Counted from the stretch's first letter, positions 23,501 to 33,869 are shown. The stretch: DNA of 64,000 bases from Ophiura sarsii (GCA_035610835.1 CM069458.1:33629449-33693448); one strand, 5' to 3'. The notes: a model not told the origin generated them from the sequence alone. Program-made: numbers and translations.

Positions 23501-23906
23501 GGAGGTTCGTATGGCAATCAAGATGGCCATTCTTGTTATGACGGATTTTTGTTGTTGGATGCCCGTCATAATTACCGGCATTCTTGTACAAGCCGACATC
23601 ATTGAAATATCCCCTGTGTACTACGCTTGGATAGTTACGTTTGTTTTGCCCATCAACTCATCCGTCAATCCATTTATCTACACAATAGCAATGGTCATGT
23701 CCGACAGAAGACAGCTTCGAAAGAAATCGCCAATTCAGAGAGTGGATTCGGTCATGAATTATACTCGGGACCAAAAGACGATCCATAGAAGCACGTCGGA
23801 CAGTGGCATTGTACAAGAGAAGTACAAGGAGTCAAGCTCTCAAATCCCCACTGATGAAACCAACAGAACAACAAGTACATCAGGAAATGTTGAGATGTCC
23901 TACTAG
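20532..23906 (+). CDS. LRR-containing seven-transmembrane receptor (LGR type)
   Basis: A 1,124-residue rhodopsin-class GPCR read without interruption from ATG (context AACAATGG) to TAG, with no introns. A hydrophobic stretch at residues 11-26 can serve as a signal peptide. Residues about 53-157 hold paired cysteines in a CUB-like arrangement. A cysteine-rich LRR cap (CPSGCSCS) lies at about 223-230, about 18 leucine-rich repeats at 277-697, and a C-terminal cap with CC...C...C at about 719-739. Seven membrane helices follow from 747 to 1,055: SIDR at 848-851 replaces DRY, FCCWMP lies in TM6 (1,006-1,011) and NPFIY in TM7 (1,046-1,050). Repeat 3 is three residues short. The helices resemble relaxin-receptor/GRL101-type (type C) LGRs, but I see no LDLa module, which that group normally has. 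The ligand is unknown. The tail is Ser/Thr-rich. Retroposition or lineage expansion could explain the single exon. Confidence 0.95.
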   Translation: MESYPSYMIRKAICLFTLVNTIPVGLMEIHFTLADDHPDTDTNNNTANGLINACDNEVINLSRNDSSGIITLQSRHNGPCKVLLIPPPGHEISFVFKDSEDSTFQYFFMERHDHPLDNGQCYDGRFAVFTDSPSYCVAVFRQGPLQLHLKGRVTLQMEPSRNNASLQNCTYAADQCNSTCRRQISGTCDSLKEYHHVSLCTTGQYKQIRLNQVKNITRCQFRCPSGCSCSLSKNQLTATCDDNSTSKTFIAYPEVPIGLHFGNKRIAILQPDAFVEFQTLQEISLSNNSLSELTPDIFRHLRNLKWLDLSGNRLRDLQPDLFTGLNSLNLGHNLLSNLQPRLFSELQRLDSLFLNSNRLKKLNNGIFHGLQNLKWLTLDGNDITTIQPGILSEMTSLQTLKLGNNNLTHLRSNLFAGLNRLSVLDLHGNQLVKLKSGDFLGLEGLAFLDLDNNRLNTIHRDTFQNLQSLFSLTLSNNHLQILAPSLFSKLNRLLWLHLDGNRLTAITPDLFRGLSVVKILLLQRNNITTLHPGAFKKLRSLEHLNVSDNHLDSIPAGVFHDLRNLGRISLSENNLTILRKGMFDGLINLERLYLASNEINVIEPGTFDVLSSLQIIYLEDNIIRELQLGVFNALPNLNIIKLENNQLSSLQSGIFQDLYMLHYLNLENNSLQRLGAHFVEDCDSLETLNLIGNPLQWVSRASFFSANSSQVLVDNHATCCFVETSNCTAQNQRQVFLTCERLLPKTILRICMWILGVCALFGNAFVLYCRLSQRRDRHKVQSQLIIHLSFSDLLMGVFMIMLTSADVHFGEFFPSHANAWRSGPICQLGSVLSILSSEASVFFIMLISIDRLLGVSYPFSPYRLDLKSTKIVTSVLWLIALMLSLMPIFLSRINSDIYDVSEVCIGLPMARKSVTESKNLSVLLSHYYTKRIQVEVTEKLHTEPGMYYSIAVFIGLNLLCFLVIVYCYVQIFITVKRSSRKVGRHREREEEVRMAIKMAILVMTDFCCWMPVIITGILVQADIIEISPVYYAWIVTFVLPINSSVNPFIYTIAMVMSDRRQLRKKSPIQRVDSVMNYTRDQKTIHRSTSDSGIVQEKYKESSSQIPTDETNRTTSTSGNVEMSY

Positions 23907-26290
23907 GCTAAACAATTTAAATTGGACTTTCCACCACAATAATTGATAGATGATTTGGCACAGAATTTTAAAAACAAAGTCCAAGTTTGCGAAAAAAAAT
24001 GTAAATTGGACTTTCTACCACAATAATTGATGGACCATTTGGGACAATTTTTTTAATTTAAGTTTGAGTGATTTTTGTCTGTTCACCCTTTAAAACAAAA
24101 CAAAAATTGACATAAAAGACAAATATATTTCAATTCAAACCGATGCAAGGTTGAAAAACATAATTTGATGATTAATGCAATGATTAAGGCCACTCATTTA
24201 AGGGGTCATAAAGTTTTTGTATCTAATTGTTTCATAATAAAAACAGCTGTAATTAATCACCATTGAATAGTTTAATGTGTCGGCAAAAAGGTTCAATTTC
24301 GAGTGACTAAAACGTTTTAAAATCAGTACTTAAGTTTAAAAAAAAGCCTTGGGGAAAACATAATAAACAAAACTTATTCCACATTATTATTGTGTTTTGA
24401 TAAAATTTGTGTTTTGATAAAAAAAGAAAAAGAAAAGAAGTACACAAAGTCGTTTGGGGAATTGTTTTACTTGAGTAGCATGTATTACAATGTATCCGTA
24501 TGTATGTATGTATGTATGTATCTTTTTACTTAAATTGTAAATTTAGCACGGGTCTAATGTACCATGGCATGCCTTCTTTAGGCATGAGAAAGGATTGATT
24601 TTTAAAACCCTAGAGATCTTATAACTATATGCTTGAAATTAGTTCAAAAAGCTAGATGTGGTCTCAAATTAAGTGGATATTTTCATGGAAAATAAAATAT
24701 TTATTTAAAATAAGTTTATGCCTACAAGGCCTTGCCTTTTGAGGGGTTGGATTTGGCGCCCCTGAACTTCTGTCATCATTCAAATATTCTTCATTAACTT
24801 AATTTAAGTGGTTTCCTTTCATACATCTGACCAGCCGCATTAAATAGAGTGTGTGCCCTCAAAATTAAAAAAAAATTGAGGACCAAAATGTATTATTTTG
24901 TATCTCTGTAAATGTGGACACTTGGTACCACAATAATTTCCACCTTGAAATGCGCCATAATAATTATAGGCGATAAAATTGCACAGTTGTTGCATATTTG
25001 GTTTTAAAGGAGCACACATTTGTGAAATGCTTTAGATTGCAAAATTAAATGAAGTTCCCATACAAGTATGCACACCAATGACCAGTATTACAGTACTGTT
25101 AAACAAGAAATGTTTGCAAGTTTAAAATGTCATGAATCAGCAATTCACAGCATGAGCATTTTGCTAATATAAACTTTGGAGTATTGTGTAACTCAATGTG
25201 GATTGGAAATATTTGTGGCATGAAATAATCCCGAGTAAGGGCTCCTCGGGTAATTAGCAAAATATAAATGCAGGCAAACATTTCTGGTTTTACAGTATTA
25301 TGGTAAGGCCTTAAATGATTTTGTTTAGTTGTCCTCCAAACTTCTCTTGTGAGTAGAATTGAGCCAGGGGAACTGTTGTTTTTTGTCTACACTTAAAATA
25401 TGCTTAAAAATATGTTGAGCAAAAGTTAAAAATACTGGAGAATTTCATGCAAATCAAAGACAAAATGTTACCATTTAGAATGTCAAAATATTTCAAAAGA
25501 AAAAGGAACCCAATCTTTTTCTGATATTTGGAAAATTAAGATAGTATGGGCTTGCTCTCTCTCTCTGTACAGTAAAAGGTTTAAAAAATAAAATAAACAA
25601 TTGGGAAGTTGAAGACAACAAAATATAAAATGCTTTTGGCCTTATGATTCCATCATTCCAAAATTAATAAGTTGTCAGTTTGAGTTCTGTATGTCATTAA
25701 ACAAGCTATTACAAATTCAAATGCCATGCACTCTTCTATTTGACCAAAATAAAATTGTGTTTAAAGGCTCTTCTTGCTTTCTGTTTAGGTGGTTAAATCA
25801 CCTTTTTTATATAGATTTTACAGTTTAACAAAACAAGATGTGTCAAACAAAAGTGTTCTGTGAGAGAGACAACAAACAAAGGTGTTCTGTGAGAGAAAAA
25901 ATGTATTAAACATTCATCTCATGTTTTCTGCTTCTAATATAAAGTAGACCGTTGAGTGTTGGTGAGCAGGGTTGTAGCAGACGGACCCGCCCAGCACTCA
26001 CAATCTCCGTCCGACACTCTAAAAAAAGGGTCATTTTTTTAAAATTTTAAATTGTTGTTGATATTTTAACAATTTGTGGATAAAATCATTCAACTGCCTC
26101 ATAAAACAAGAAATTAAGTGGCAGGAACCCTCAAAGTGCATTAAAAAAAACCTAAAAAACATTAAAAAGGCTTCTGGATCCCGTGCCATGATGCACTGCA
26201 CTTTGTTCGCTACACTTTCTCTGTTCACCGTCAGTAAAATTACCCGGCACTAAATTTGGCCTGGTGACAACCCTGGTGGTGAGCCCATGC
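23907..26290. other. Receptor 3' flank and intergenic AT-rich DNA
   Basis: ATTGGACTTTCCACCACAAT and ATTGGACTTTCTACCACAAT occur 80 bases apart just after the stop (about 23,921 and 24,005), a small tandem duplication. AATAAA-type signals occur at about 24,235 and 24,691. A (GTAT)n microsatellite lies at about 24,498-24,522. GGTGTTCTGTGAGAGA is repeated at about 25,852 and 25,881. No further gene is seen. Confidence 0.55.
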
Positions 26291-26296
26291 AATTAG

Positions 26297-26612
26297 GCCT
26301 AAAAAAAAAAGGGTTTGATTGGCGTAACCCGACCGACCCTAAACATTCTTTTTTTTTTAAACAATTTTTATTTATTTATTTATTTTTTTTATTTATTTAT
26401 TTTTTTTAATATTTTTTTTGTGTGTGAGAAAAAGAAAAAACCCCAGTGAAAATGTGTATTTGTGCCATTTGTTTAAGTCTGTATGGCATGTGTGCTGGTA
26501 TATAAATTTCATAGACGTTTTATAGATTTAAAAAAAATCCAAAACAAAATCTGACCTACCTACCCTATTTTTTTCTATGTTACGCCAATCAAACTTTTTT
26601 TTAGACCTTAAC
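26297..26612. mobile_element. MITE, GGTTTGATTGGCGTAAC ends
   Basis: GGCCTAAAAAAAAAAGGG then TTTGATTGGCGTAAC at the left is mirrored by GTTACGCCAATCAAAC then TTTTTTTTAGACC at the right. ACCGACCCTA / TACCTACCCTA extend the inverted match. The centre is a low-complexity A/T tract with TTTATTTATTTATT. Confidence 0.75.
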
Positions 26613-28768
26613 TCTCCACCAAATACACAGTCCCATTTAAGTTTGACTACCTAATTCCTGATATTTGCAACCCATAGTCACATCTAAATGGTCATGTTGG
26701 AGGGAGTCCCAAGTCAAATCTGAATTATTGCTATGACTTGAAAGAGCACAGTTTAAGCTTTAAAATGATACCATGTTGAAGGTAATCAGACTTTGTAATC
26801 ACAAGATATGATTTTAAGAAGTACTTTTGTTAAATTTTTTTTAAATTTTTTATTACAGCAAATATATTGGCCTCTATCTCAAAATGCCAACAACATGTCA
26901 TTTTTGTGACTGATCACATTTAATCAATTCATTGGTAAATGTCAATTAAATTGATCCCCTTATGAGTTTGAATTAGATTTTAATTTGAAAAAAATAACTG
27001 CAATAAAATCCCAGTGGTTAATTATTGAGTTCCTAATCATCCACGTACTGCTTTAAAGGGGCATGTTCTCTTTTTTTGGCTATGATTTTTTCTTCTTGAA
27101 AACACATGAAGATATTTTGATATTTGGTCAAGTATTCCGTGGACAGCTTGCAAAATGAGTACCTTTATTAAAATAGACATAACTCCTCTTAGCAATGCTC
27201 AATTTGTGTCATTCCTTTTTCCTAATAAGCAGGAGAGAATGCTTGTTAAATATATGCTTTACTGAACTCTCGAGTGTCATTTGTCTGTTTTTTAAAACAT
27301 CACCAATCCGGGTAAACTTCTTTTTGACTCACCCTGTATGTGATAGTTCGTAGGGATGAAAATTGTTTTTTTCGTGAAACAAATATGTGATAGTTCATAG
27401 GGATGAAAATTTGTTTTTTCTCTTGAAATAATAAAGAAATTGACTATATTGACATTTAGTGGAGAACTCATAAATGATTGTATCAACTATGTTTCAAAAT
27501 TGTCTTGACTATGTTTCAATATCAATCACTGAATGACAATTTCAATGATCGAGTCCTCTACTCAAGAAATGTAGAGACATTTGAATTTGACCCGCCCAAA
27601 TGTGACCAGTCACATCAAAAAGGGATTTTGTCATTCGAAAAGAAATTTGCGATTTTATATTCATGCAAACGTGTATTTTGTAAGCTTTAAAATGACACCT
27701 CATTAGGATTTTATGTGAAATATTAGGTGAACATTTCTTTTCATTTCCTTTGTTTTTTCATGCTTTACTTCCTGAATATCTTAAAATGCATACTGTTGAC
27801 AATGTTTTTGAGTTTGAAATTGACAGAAATACCTAGATGAGGAGAAAAAATGCTACTACCATCTGAATTCAATACATTTCATTTGTCATCTTTTGTGTAA
27901 ATCATGACTTTGAGAGTTTTTGATTCTTATCCACACTGATGGCTTTTACCCTATTCATACTGTGCCTTGCGTGAACAAAATTTGAAAACCGTCCATAATT
28001 TGTGATCAGAACCAAAGAAATCAGCTCCATGATGCAATTGGCATTGAGGTTTATTTTTTAGTCAAAATACAAAAAGAAAAGAAAAGTATCAAGTGCCATT
28101 CAAAAGAACTATGAAAATGTCTCATTTTTACTTTTTTAGACTTGTTGATAGAAATCATTACATGGGAGGGTTTCTATCTATAGTCTATTTTCCTTTGTTC
28201 ATTCACTGATCGTAGTCAATAAACGTGTACGCCCTCCGGAAGCGCTCGTGTAGAAAGACGGAAAATATCTATAAAAGTCCATCCACATAAGCATGAACAA
28301 GGGGAGATTAGGCGAGTGTCTCACAATCAAAGCTCGGTGCTCCCCATGTTAAGGTGTAACATTTATGTCTTTTATTTCAGCTTGTCAATAGAGGATGATG
28401 CGGAATTATAAATACTTTATTCGCGTTTAAGGAACGCAATAGAGAATAATGACATCTCCAATGTAATACAAGTGGCCCCCATCCCTGATAGGCTGTTACA
28501 GACACAGGAAGCCATTCCAGGGAAGCGAATTAGGCCTCTCATGATAGTAAATAAATGGAACATTTATTGGGTTAAATTTACAAAATACATTATGACTGAT
28601 TGTCATGTCTGTCTTCTGTAGCCTGTAGCGATGTTGAATCATAGGAATATATGTTTTTTGTTATTTTATAAAGATTATTTAATATCAAGACTCGGATGAA
28701 CCGAAGCGAATGAAACTATCAAAGACCTCGAAAATACACAGTCTCGAAGTTGGAAAATTGACAAAGAC
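26613..28768. other. Intergenic AT-rich DNA, no gene seen
   Basis: A 44-bp tandem duplication (GATAGTTC.TAGGGATGAAAA, at about 27,341 and 27,386) is the only clear structure. TTTAAAGGGGCATGTTCTC at about 27,052 looks like a lone TTAAAGG-type transposon end. No ORF carries a recognisable domain. Confidence 0.5.
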
Positions 28769-29155
28769 TTAAAGGCATATTATGTGATCTTTTCTAAGTA
28801 GCGCTCTCTATCATTGATTTTTACTATATGACAGCAGATTTTCTTGCAGATTTGCATTTTTGATCATAAATCATAAAGATCTTCTAAGGTACAGATCGAT
28901 ACGATTCCTAATTACTTCAAAATCATGGTTTGAAAATAGATTGTACCGAGCGGTACAATCTATTTTTTCAAACTTTACTCTAAATTCACTCTAAAACTAT
29001 GATTTTGAGGTTATTAGGAATCGTATCGCTCTGTAACGTGGAAAATATTTATGATTTATGATCAGAAAAGTAAATCTGCAAGAAAATCTGCTTCCAATTT
29101 TTTTTCTCAAGGATTGAGGGCGTCCTCTGGAAAAGATCACATAATATACCTTTAA
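28769..29155. mobile_element. TTAA-flanked foldback element with central palindrome
   Basis: The ends read TTAAAGGCATATTATGTGAT and its near reverse complement ATCACATAATATACCTTTAA. Most of the two halves pair (GATTTTCTTGCAGATTT with its inverse; TAGGAATCGTATCG with its inverse). The centre is a perfect 16-bp-arm palindrome, AAAATAGATTGTACCG, at 28,933-28,948 and 28,951-28,966 around a 2-base loop. TTAA flanks and AAGG ends suggest the Kolobok/T2-type group. A partial copy of the left part is at about 54,052-54,100. Confidence 0.85.
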
Positions 29156-29449
29156 CATTTTTGAACCGTCCTTCTTGCTATCAGGACAAAGGATTACCCA
29201 CTATTCAAAGTCTTTGTTGAGAGTCTCAAGCGGCCGAAATACATGTATTAATAAATATATGTTGGTCTGTAAGGCGAGGGAAAAAACTATTTTTTTTCCT
29301 TCTTCTGAAATCATGTAAAAATCAGCCGTTTTTGGCAATAAATCTGTCAAAAAGTTTTTTTCATAATTTATCCACAAAAAAAATCCTGATTTTTGCAGAT
29401 TTTGGTGAGATTTTAGGTAAAAACAACAATAATAATAATAAAAAACCAA

Positions 29450-29512
29450 TGACCGACCGACCCTACTTGACAGTCCGCCCGTAAAACAGGGTGTGTGTTT
29501 TTTGTCGCCTTA
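29450..29512 (+). repeat. Third copy of the GACCGACCGACCCTAC repeat
   Basis: It carries GACCGACCGACCCTACTTGA, GTCCGCCCGTAAAACAGGGT and a TTTTTTGTCGCC tail, aligned with 12,896-12,955 and 15,717-15,782. This copy is the most diverged at the GAGAGG position. Confidence 0.55.
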
Positions 29513-29620
29513 CTCTTGAATAATTTGTGCATGCAGAGAGATGCATAATACTTGCCAATTTGAAACTAACTAAACTATAGTAGGTCATCATATGCAGTGT
29601 ACTTTAAAGTTCGAGATATG

Positions 29621-29782
29621 CAGGGCTGGAAGAAGAAAAAAATCCCGGGAAGCAAACAAAATTTCCCAGAGAGAAAGCTGGATTTCCCTCCATTTCTCTA
29701 TTTGGAAAAGCAAAATTTCCCTCCGAATACCCACATTTCCTGGGGATGATATTCCTCAATTCCCCAATTTTTTGCAGGCCTG
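29621..29782. mobile_element. hAT-like MITE related to 6,148-6,257
   Basis: The ends CAGGGCTGGAAGAA and TTTTGCAGGCCTG are inverted. The flanks GAGATATG and CAGATATT match at 6 of 8 positions, a decayed 8-bp duplication. CCCGGGAAGCAAACAAAATT inside is the inverse of sequence in the 6.1-kb element. Confidence 0.7.
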
Positions 29783-29877
29783 CAGATATTGCACCCTTTG
29801 CACAGATCAGCCATTTGCAAAGACAGCCTCGACCTGGTACCGCATTGACTAATCCAAGCCTCAAGTTAAGCATACAT

Positions 29878-29927
29878 GGACCAGGAGCTACTTTTTAACT
29901 TTTTTGGTCAAAAGTAGCTCCTGGTCC
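29878..29927. repeat. Perfect 18-bp-arm hairpin
   Basis: GGACCAGGAGCTACTTTT (29,878-29,895) pairs perfectly with AAAAGTAGCTCCTGGTCC (29,910-29,927) around a 14-base loop. The arm length is short for a typical animal pre-miRNA. It most likely is a transposon remnant. Confidence 0.7.
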
Positions 29928-29954
29928 TATACTTTGCTGTACAAAATTTGTAAA

Positions 29955-30170
29955 GCAGCTACGGCTATATCTAAAAAATCTTTTGTCTCAAAGCTCTTCA
30001 GTTTTTCAAAATCTAATGCGGAATGCGTTTTTGTTGTTGTTGTTTGTTTTAAATATAAAATATTTAAATCGCTTTTGAAATATATTTAACTGAAATCCTT
30101 GTAAAAGTGACCTTTTGTATTTAAAATGATGTGATCAATGAAAATCTGAAAAATCGGTGAAATTTTGGGA
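29955..30170. repeat. One arm of a repeat pair with 33.15-33.36 kb
   Basis: AAAAAATCTTTTGTCTCAAAGC, TTTTTCAAAATCTAATGCGG and AATCTGAAAAATCGGTGAA recur in reverse complement at about 33,175-33,360. Each copy holds a low-complexity A/T core. These are two copies of one interspersed element in opposite orientation. Confidence 0.7.
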
Positions 30171-31014
30171 CTTTAAAAAAGAAAAAAAAGAAAGAAAAAA
30201 AACTTCTTTCTAATGCGTGGTAGCCAAAAATGCGCGGTAGCCAAAAAGATGCATTCTCTCTATTTTCATGTCTGATATAAGTCTAATTTATAAGCACTCA
30301 CAAAATTCCAAAAAAAACTTCCTTGAGTCCCCCCTTAAACCATTTGGAAAGATACTTGCTACTCAGGGTTCCACGCTTGTGCGATCATCAGACAACTAGA
30401 AGTCTAATGTATATAAGATAACAAAAATCCACCACAATGTTGTATGTCTAGTAAACAGTAATTGCCATTCCTGGCCTATTTAACAGAAAATTCGCAACCT
30501 TTGAATAGAGTGGCATGGTTATTGGCATTCCATTGATTGGTTTGAAGTGGAGAGCTTTACCAAAATGGATGTAAAATTATAACGCTATAGTCAATTCGAA
30601 GAAAAAAAATGTTTGGAATTAAAGTTAAATAAATAGTCTTCTTGATTTTGCATGATACCATTGCCAAAAAAGTGCCCGTTCTTTCTGACTCACTCTGTAA
30701 TAAGAGCTATTTAACAGGTCAGGTCTGAAAAACATCATTACTGCATTTCTCCAGGCTACTCCTCACCGGTCACCGGCAAACCTAGTAATATGCAATTGAT
30801 TTGATATAACATGTTTATCATAGCAGAGACAAATAGGAAATGAGATTAGAGAAAGAATGTACCATCATCGCACGCACGGAACACCGTTTACAGTCGTCAT
30901 ATCCCAAGTGGGTGAAGGACGTGGTGGATTCATCCAACATCGATATATTTTGTAGGGATGAGCACTGAATCAGGGATGGAAGACTAATTTCTAAGAGAAA
31001 TGGTACCTGAATCG
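30171..31014. other. Intergenic, no gene seen
   Basis: GCGTGGTAGCCAAAAATGCG and CGCGGTAGCCAAAAAGATGC are adjacent copies of a 21-bp unit at about 30,212-30,251. Nothing else stands out. Confidence 0.5.
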
Positions 31015-31369
31015 TGGGGGGGGGGCACTCAACTTTATTTGGGGGTAGGGGTGTGCCGCCCAGGGTCTCAAAAAGGGGGGCTACAGAACTGAACTGAGTG
31101 GATTTTATGACGAAATATAGGGTCTTAAAAACTATAGTTCAATTTTGATTTACAAAAACGCACATTTTCGATGTTTTTGGTGTTAGAACGCAAAATTTTC
31201 GAAGAATTCACGATTTTTGAATTTTCAATCAAATTGGGGGTCTTAAGAACTGATGCAGGCTCAAAAGGGGGTCATAAGAGCTAGCAGCAGAGGGTGAAAA
31301 AGGGGGGTCTTCAGCGCGGCACATACCTATACCCTTTTCCAATGTCAGTGCCCCCCCTGGGACCTGAAC
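31015..31369. mobile_element. G-tipped inverted-repeat element
   Basis: The left end is a poly(G) run, CACTCAACTTTATTTGGGGG and GGGGTGTGCCGC. The right end, in inverted order, has GCGCGGCACATACC, ACCCTTTTCCAATGTCAGTG and poly(C). The interior repeats AAAGGGGGTC blocks. The homopolymer is thus the tip of the element on both sides. Confidence 0.7.
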
Positions 31370-31383
31370 AGGCCACAAATTAA

Positions 31384-31792
31384 GAAATGTAGAGGGCACT
31401 GCAATTTAGGCAATTATGTACATTTGAAAAACAGTTAGAAATTGAGGGCACCAAGGCGACTATAGTTTAATCAGTTTCAAATTTGCGAGAAATATTCGGT
31501 TTTCATCTCTTCGCGCGCAAAAGTTGTTCTAACATACACGCGCAATTATGGTCACGAGCTGCTTTAAGAAGGCTTCGCCAATTTGGAACTGATCAAATTA
31601 ATAGATAGGCATATTACTCCTTTAGCCCAAAATAAGGATTCTTGAGTGTTTTTCTCCACAATTAAAGAGTAAAGTAGATATATTGCACCAAAAGTGTATC
31701 CCCCAACAAGTATCTCCTAATTCTATAGGTGGGGCATCCAAGACAATTGCCAGACAATTGCCTTCGATGCCTTGGATTCATTTGAGCCCTAT
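31384..31792. mobile_element. hAT-like repeat, split by a nested MITE
   Basis: Outer sequence (GAGGGCACTGCAATTTAGGC, CAGTTAGAAATTGAGGGCA, then GTGGGGCATC, TTTGAGCCCT) matches the unit at 48,800-48,980 and the split unit at 51,040/53,170. A member of the TATAGTTTAATCAGTTTCAA family is inserted at about 31,461-31,604. Confidence 0.7.
31461..31604. mobile_element. Nested MITE, TATAGTT.A.TCAGTT family
   Basis: TATAGTTTAATCAGTTTCAA at the left is mirrored by TTGGAACTGATCAAATTA at the right. GAGAAATATTCGGTTTTCAT matches the 16,205-16,426 copy. It interrupts the GAGGGCACC...GTGGGGCATC repeat. Confidence 0.75.
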
Positions 31793-31819
31793 ACCTAGAG
31801 CTAAGTTATAGGTGAAACC

Positions 31820-32236
31820 AAACTGTGTAAGGTGCTTAAAGGCACTATAAAGTGAATTTTGAAGAAAAAAACAAGGTTTGTTATTTAAAATGTCATAATG
31901 AGGGGCTCCTTATGTATTTTAATCACTGGTTAAGATTTGTTACATTTTAGCCACAAAATCTATAGCTGTGTCTTTTCAATGTGAAAAGCACAAACAACAT
32001 ATCAAAATGTATGCCCCCCCCCCCCCCCCCAACTGTGTAAGGTGCTTTAAAGGCACTATAAAGTGAATTTTGAAAAACAAGGTTTGTTATTTAAAATGTC
32101 ATAATGAGGGCCCTTTATGTATTTAAATCACTGGTTATGATTGTTACATTTTAGCCACAAAATCTATAGCTGTGTCTTTTTAATGTGAAAAACACTAACA
32201 ACATATCAAAATGTATGCCACCCCCCCCCCCCCCCA
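31820..32236 (+). repeat. Two-copy 208-bp tandem duplication
   Basis: Both copies run from AACTGTGTAAGGTGC through AAAGGCACTATAAAGTGAAT, TATTTAAAATGTCATAATGA and AACATATCAAAATGTATGCC, and end in a poly(C) run (about 32,006 and 32,221). They differ by few substitutions and short indels, so the duplication is fairly recent. The poly(C) runs differ in length. Confidence 0.85.
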
Positions 32237-33716
32237 AATAAAGAAAAATTTGGAAATGTAAAGTGAAAAAATGTAGGGGCGGGTGTTTTTCCCAAGTAGA
32301 AGACCCTCACAAGTAGGAGCAAGAAAATGTGGTAGACCAGCCCTAACTTACTAACTACCTAACCTAACCTAACTAACCTAACCTTACCTAACTACTAAAG
32401 CGTGACAAAGGTAGACAAATTCAAGACAGCTATGTTGGAAAGGAAAATTTGGAGAAGCATAGTGGTTCGGGAAGATCACCCGACTTGAGTCAAGTCAAGT
32501 CAGAAGACCTTTCAGTTGACTTGACAATAAGCTGATCCAAAATTTGTTAACGCGACCTTTGCATGCATTTATTGCACGCATATTACTATTCAAATATCCG
32601 TATGTGAAGGTCGTGCAGTACAACATAGAACCTTTTCTCTTCTTCAGTACGTCTCCTATTTATATTGCTTAATTAAATGTTTAATAACATATGCATAAAG
32701 GCAGCAATAACTAAACCCATAAACCTTACAGTAAAACATATAGCTGCCATATACATTAGTCCACCGATTAGACAACAACAATATAATGTAAATGTCAATT
32801 CAGTTCTGTTTTTATTGCGTTACCATAATAAGGCCTATATTAAAAAGTCATTTGTTGATTCAAACCTGTTTGACACTGAAAGGTTATGGTGATTTTAGTG
32901 AATGAAATTAATGCTATTTTGGCCCTATTTCGCAAGTGATTTTATGACTTCCCTTTACCAACGTTGTTCCAATCAACTACCCTCCTCATTTCTTTCAAAA
33001 CATTGGTTGCAAGAAACCCATACATCACTACAGTAAGCAATATCCCACCTACACGCTTAGGCTATATTCAAATATATATTTTGTCTCAAAGCTCCCGGGC
33101 GTGTTAGTTAATTGATACGGGTTAGAATTTTTTATATTTATATTTTTATTTAAAACAAAAAACAAAACCCAAATATTCACCGATTTTTCAGATTTTCATT
33201 GATCAAATCATTTTAAATACAAAGATCTCTTTTAAAAGGATTTCAATACTTAATATTAATTAAAAAAAGAAAAAAAGAAAAAAAAGAAAAAAAAGCATTC
33301 CGCATTAGGTTTTGAAAAACTGAAAAGCTTTGAGACAAAAGATTTTTTTAATATAGCCTTATCCAACAATGAATAGCTCCATCAGTTGGGCTAATATGCA
33401 TTTTGTTCAATATTGCACACAATAATTTAGCTTGGGAATACAGTACATAAGGGATACCTAATATTAATATTCCCACGATTCAACATATTAATACAGCAAT
33501 AAGTGTTAATTTCCTTTCCAATTACTTAAGAGAATAAAATACAGTCCTCAAAATAAGTAACTAACCAGGTAATAAATATACACTAACTCCATCATTATAG
33601 CTCCTACTTAAAAATATTAAATTATAAAGTTGAAAAAGAAATCTTTTCTTTAATTTGAGATATTGTTCACGAAGATCGGTACATTGAAAATGATAGAACA
33701 AAGTGCAGTTTACATT
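32237..33716. other. Intergenic; CCTAA-rich patch
   Basis: CTAACCTAACCTAACTAACC (about 32,352-32,390) is a short interstitial array of CCTAA units. About 33,080-33,365 is the inverted partner of 29,955-30,170. CAGTCCTCAAAATAAG at 33,543 is a lone end of the hAT-like repeat seen at 51,043. No gene is supported. Confidence 0.5.
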
Positions 33717-33869
33717 TTAACACTTGGGTTTTGAACACGCAGGACAGTGTGACAGGTATGAGTATGGGCTGCATTTATCAATTGAAGTTTCTCCAATCCT
33801 CTTCTTACTATCGACCCATGAGTTGTCGCTACCAGTTAATTCAATAATCTGCCTGTTGATAGTCCGAGG
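33717..33869 (-). CDS. Possible terminal exon, unidentified
   Basis: On the minus strand a plausible acceptor (TTTTGTTCGTCTACACGCAG) is followed by 50 open codons and a TAA. The translation begins PRTINRQIIELTGSDNSW and ends HCPACSKPKC, with a CPAC...C cysteine cluster. An ATTAAA signal lies about 75 bases beyond the stop. I do not recognise the protein, and 50 open codons can arise by chance. It could belong with the candidate exon at 37.3-37.6 kb on the same strand, but nothing links them directly. Confidence 0.22.
   Translation of the reverse strand, partial: PRTINRQIIELTGSDNSWVDSKKRIGETSIDKCSPYSYLSHCPACSKPKC

Noticed and set aside
29878..29927. Possible microRNA precursor
   Set aside because: Arms are perfect but only 18 bases, shorter than an animal pre-miRNA stem. 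A transposon hairpin is more likely.
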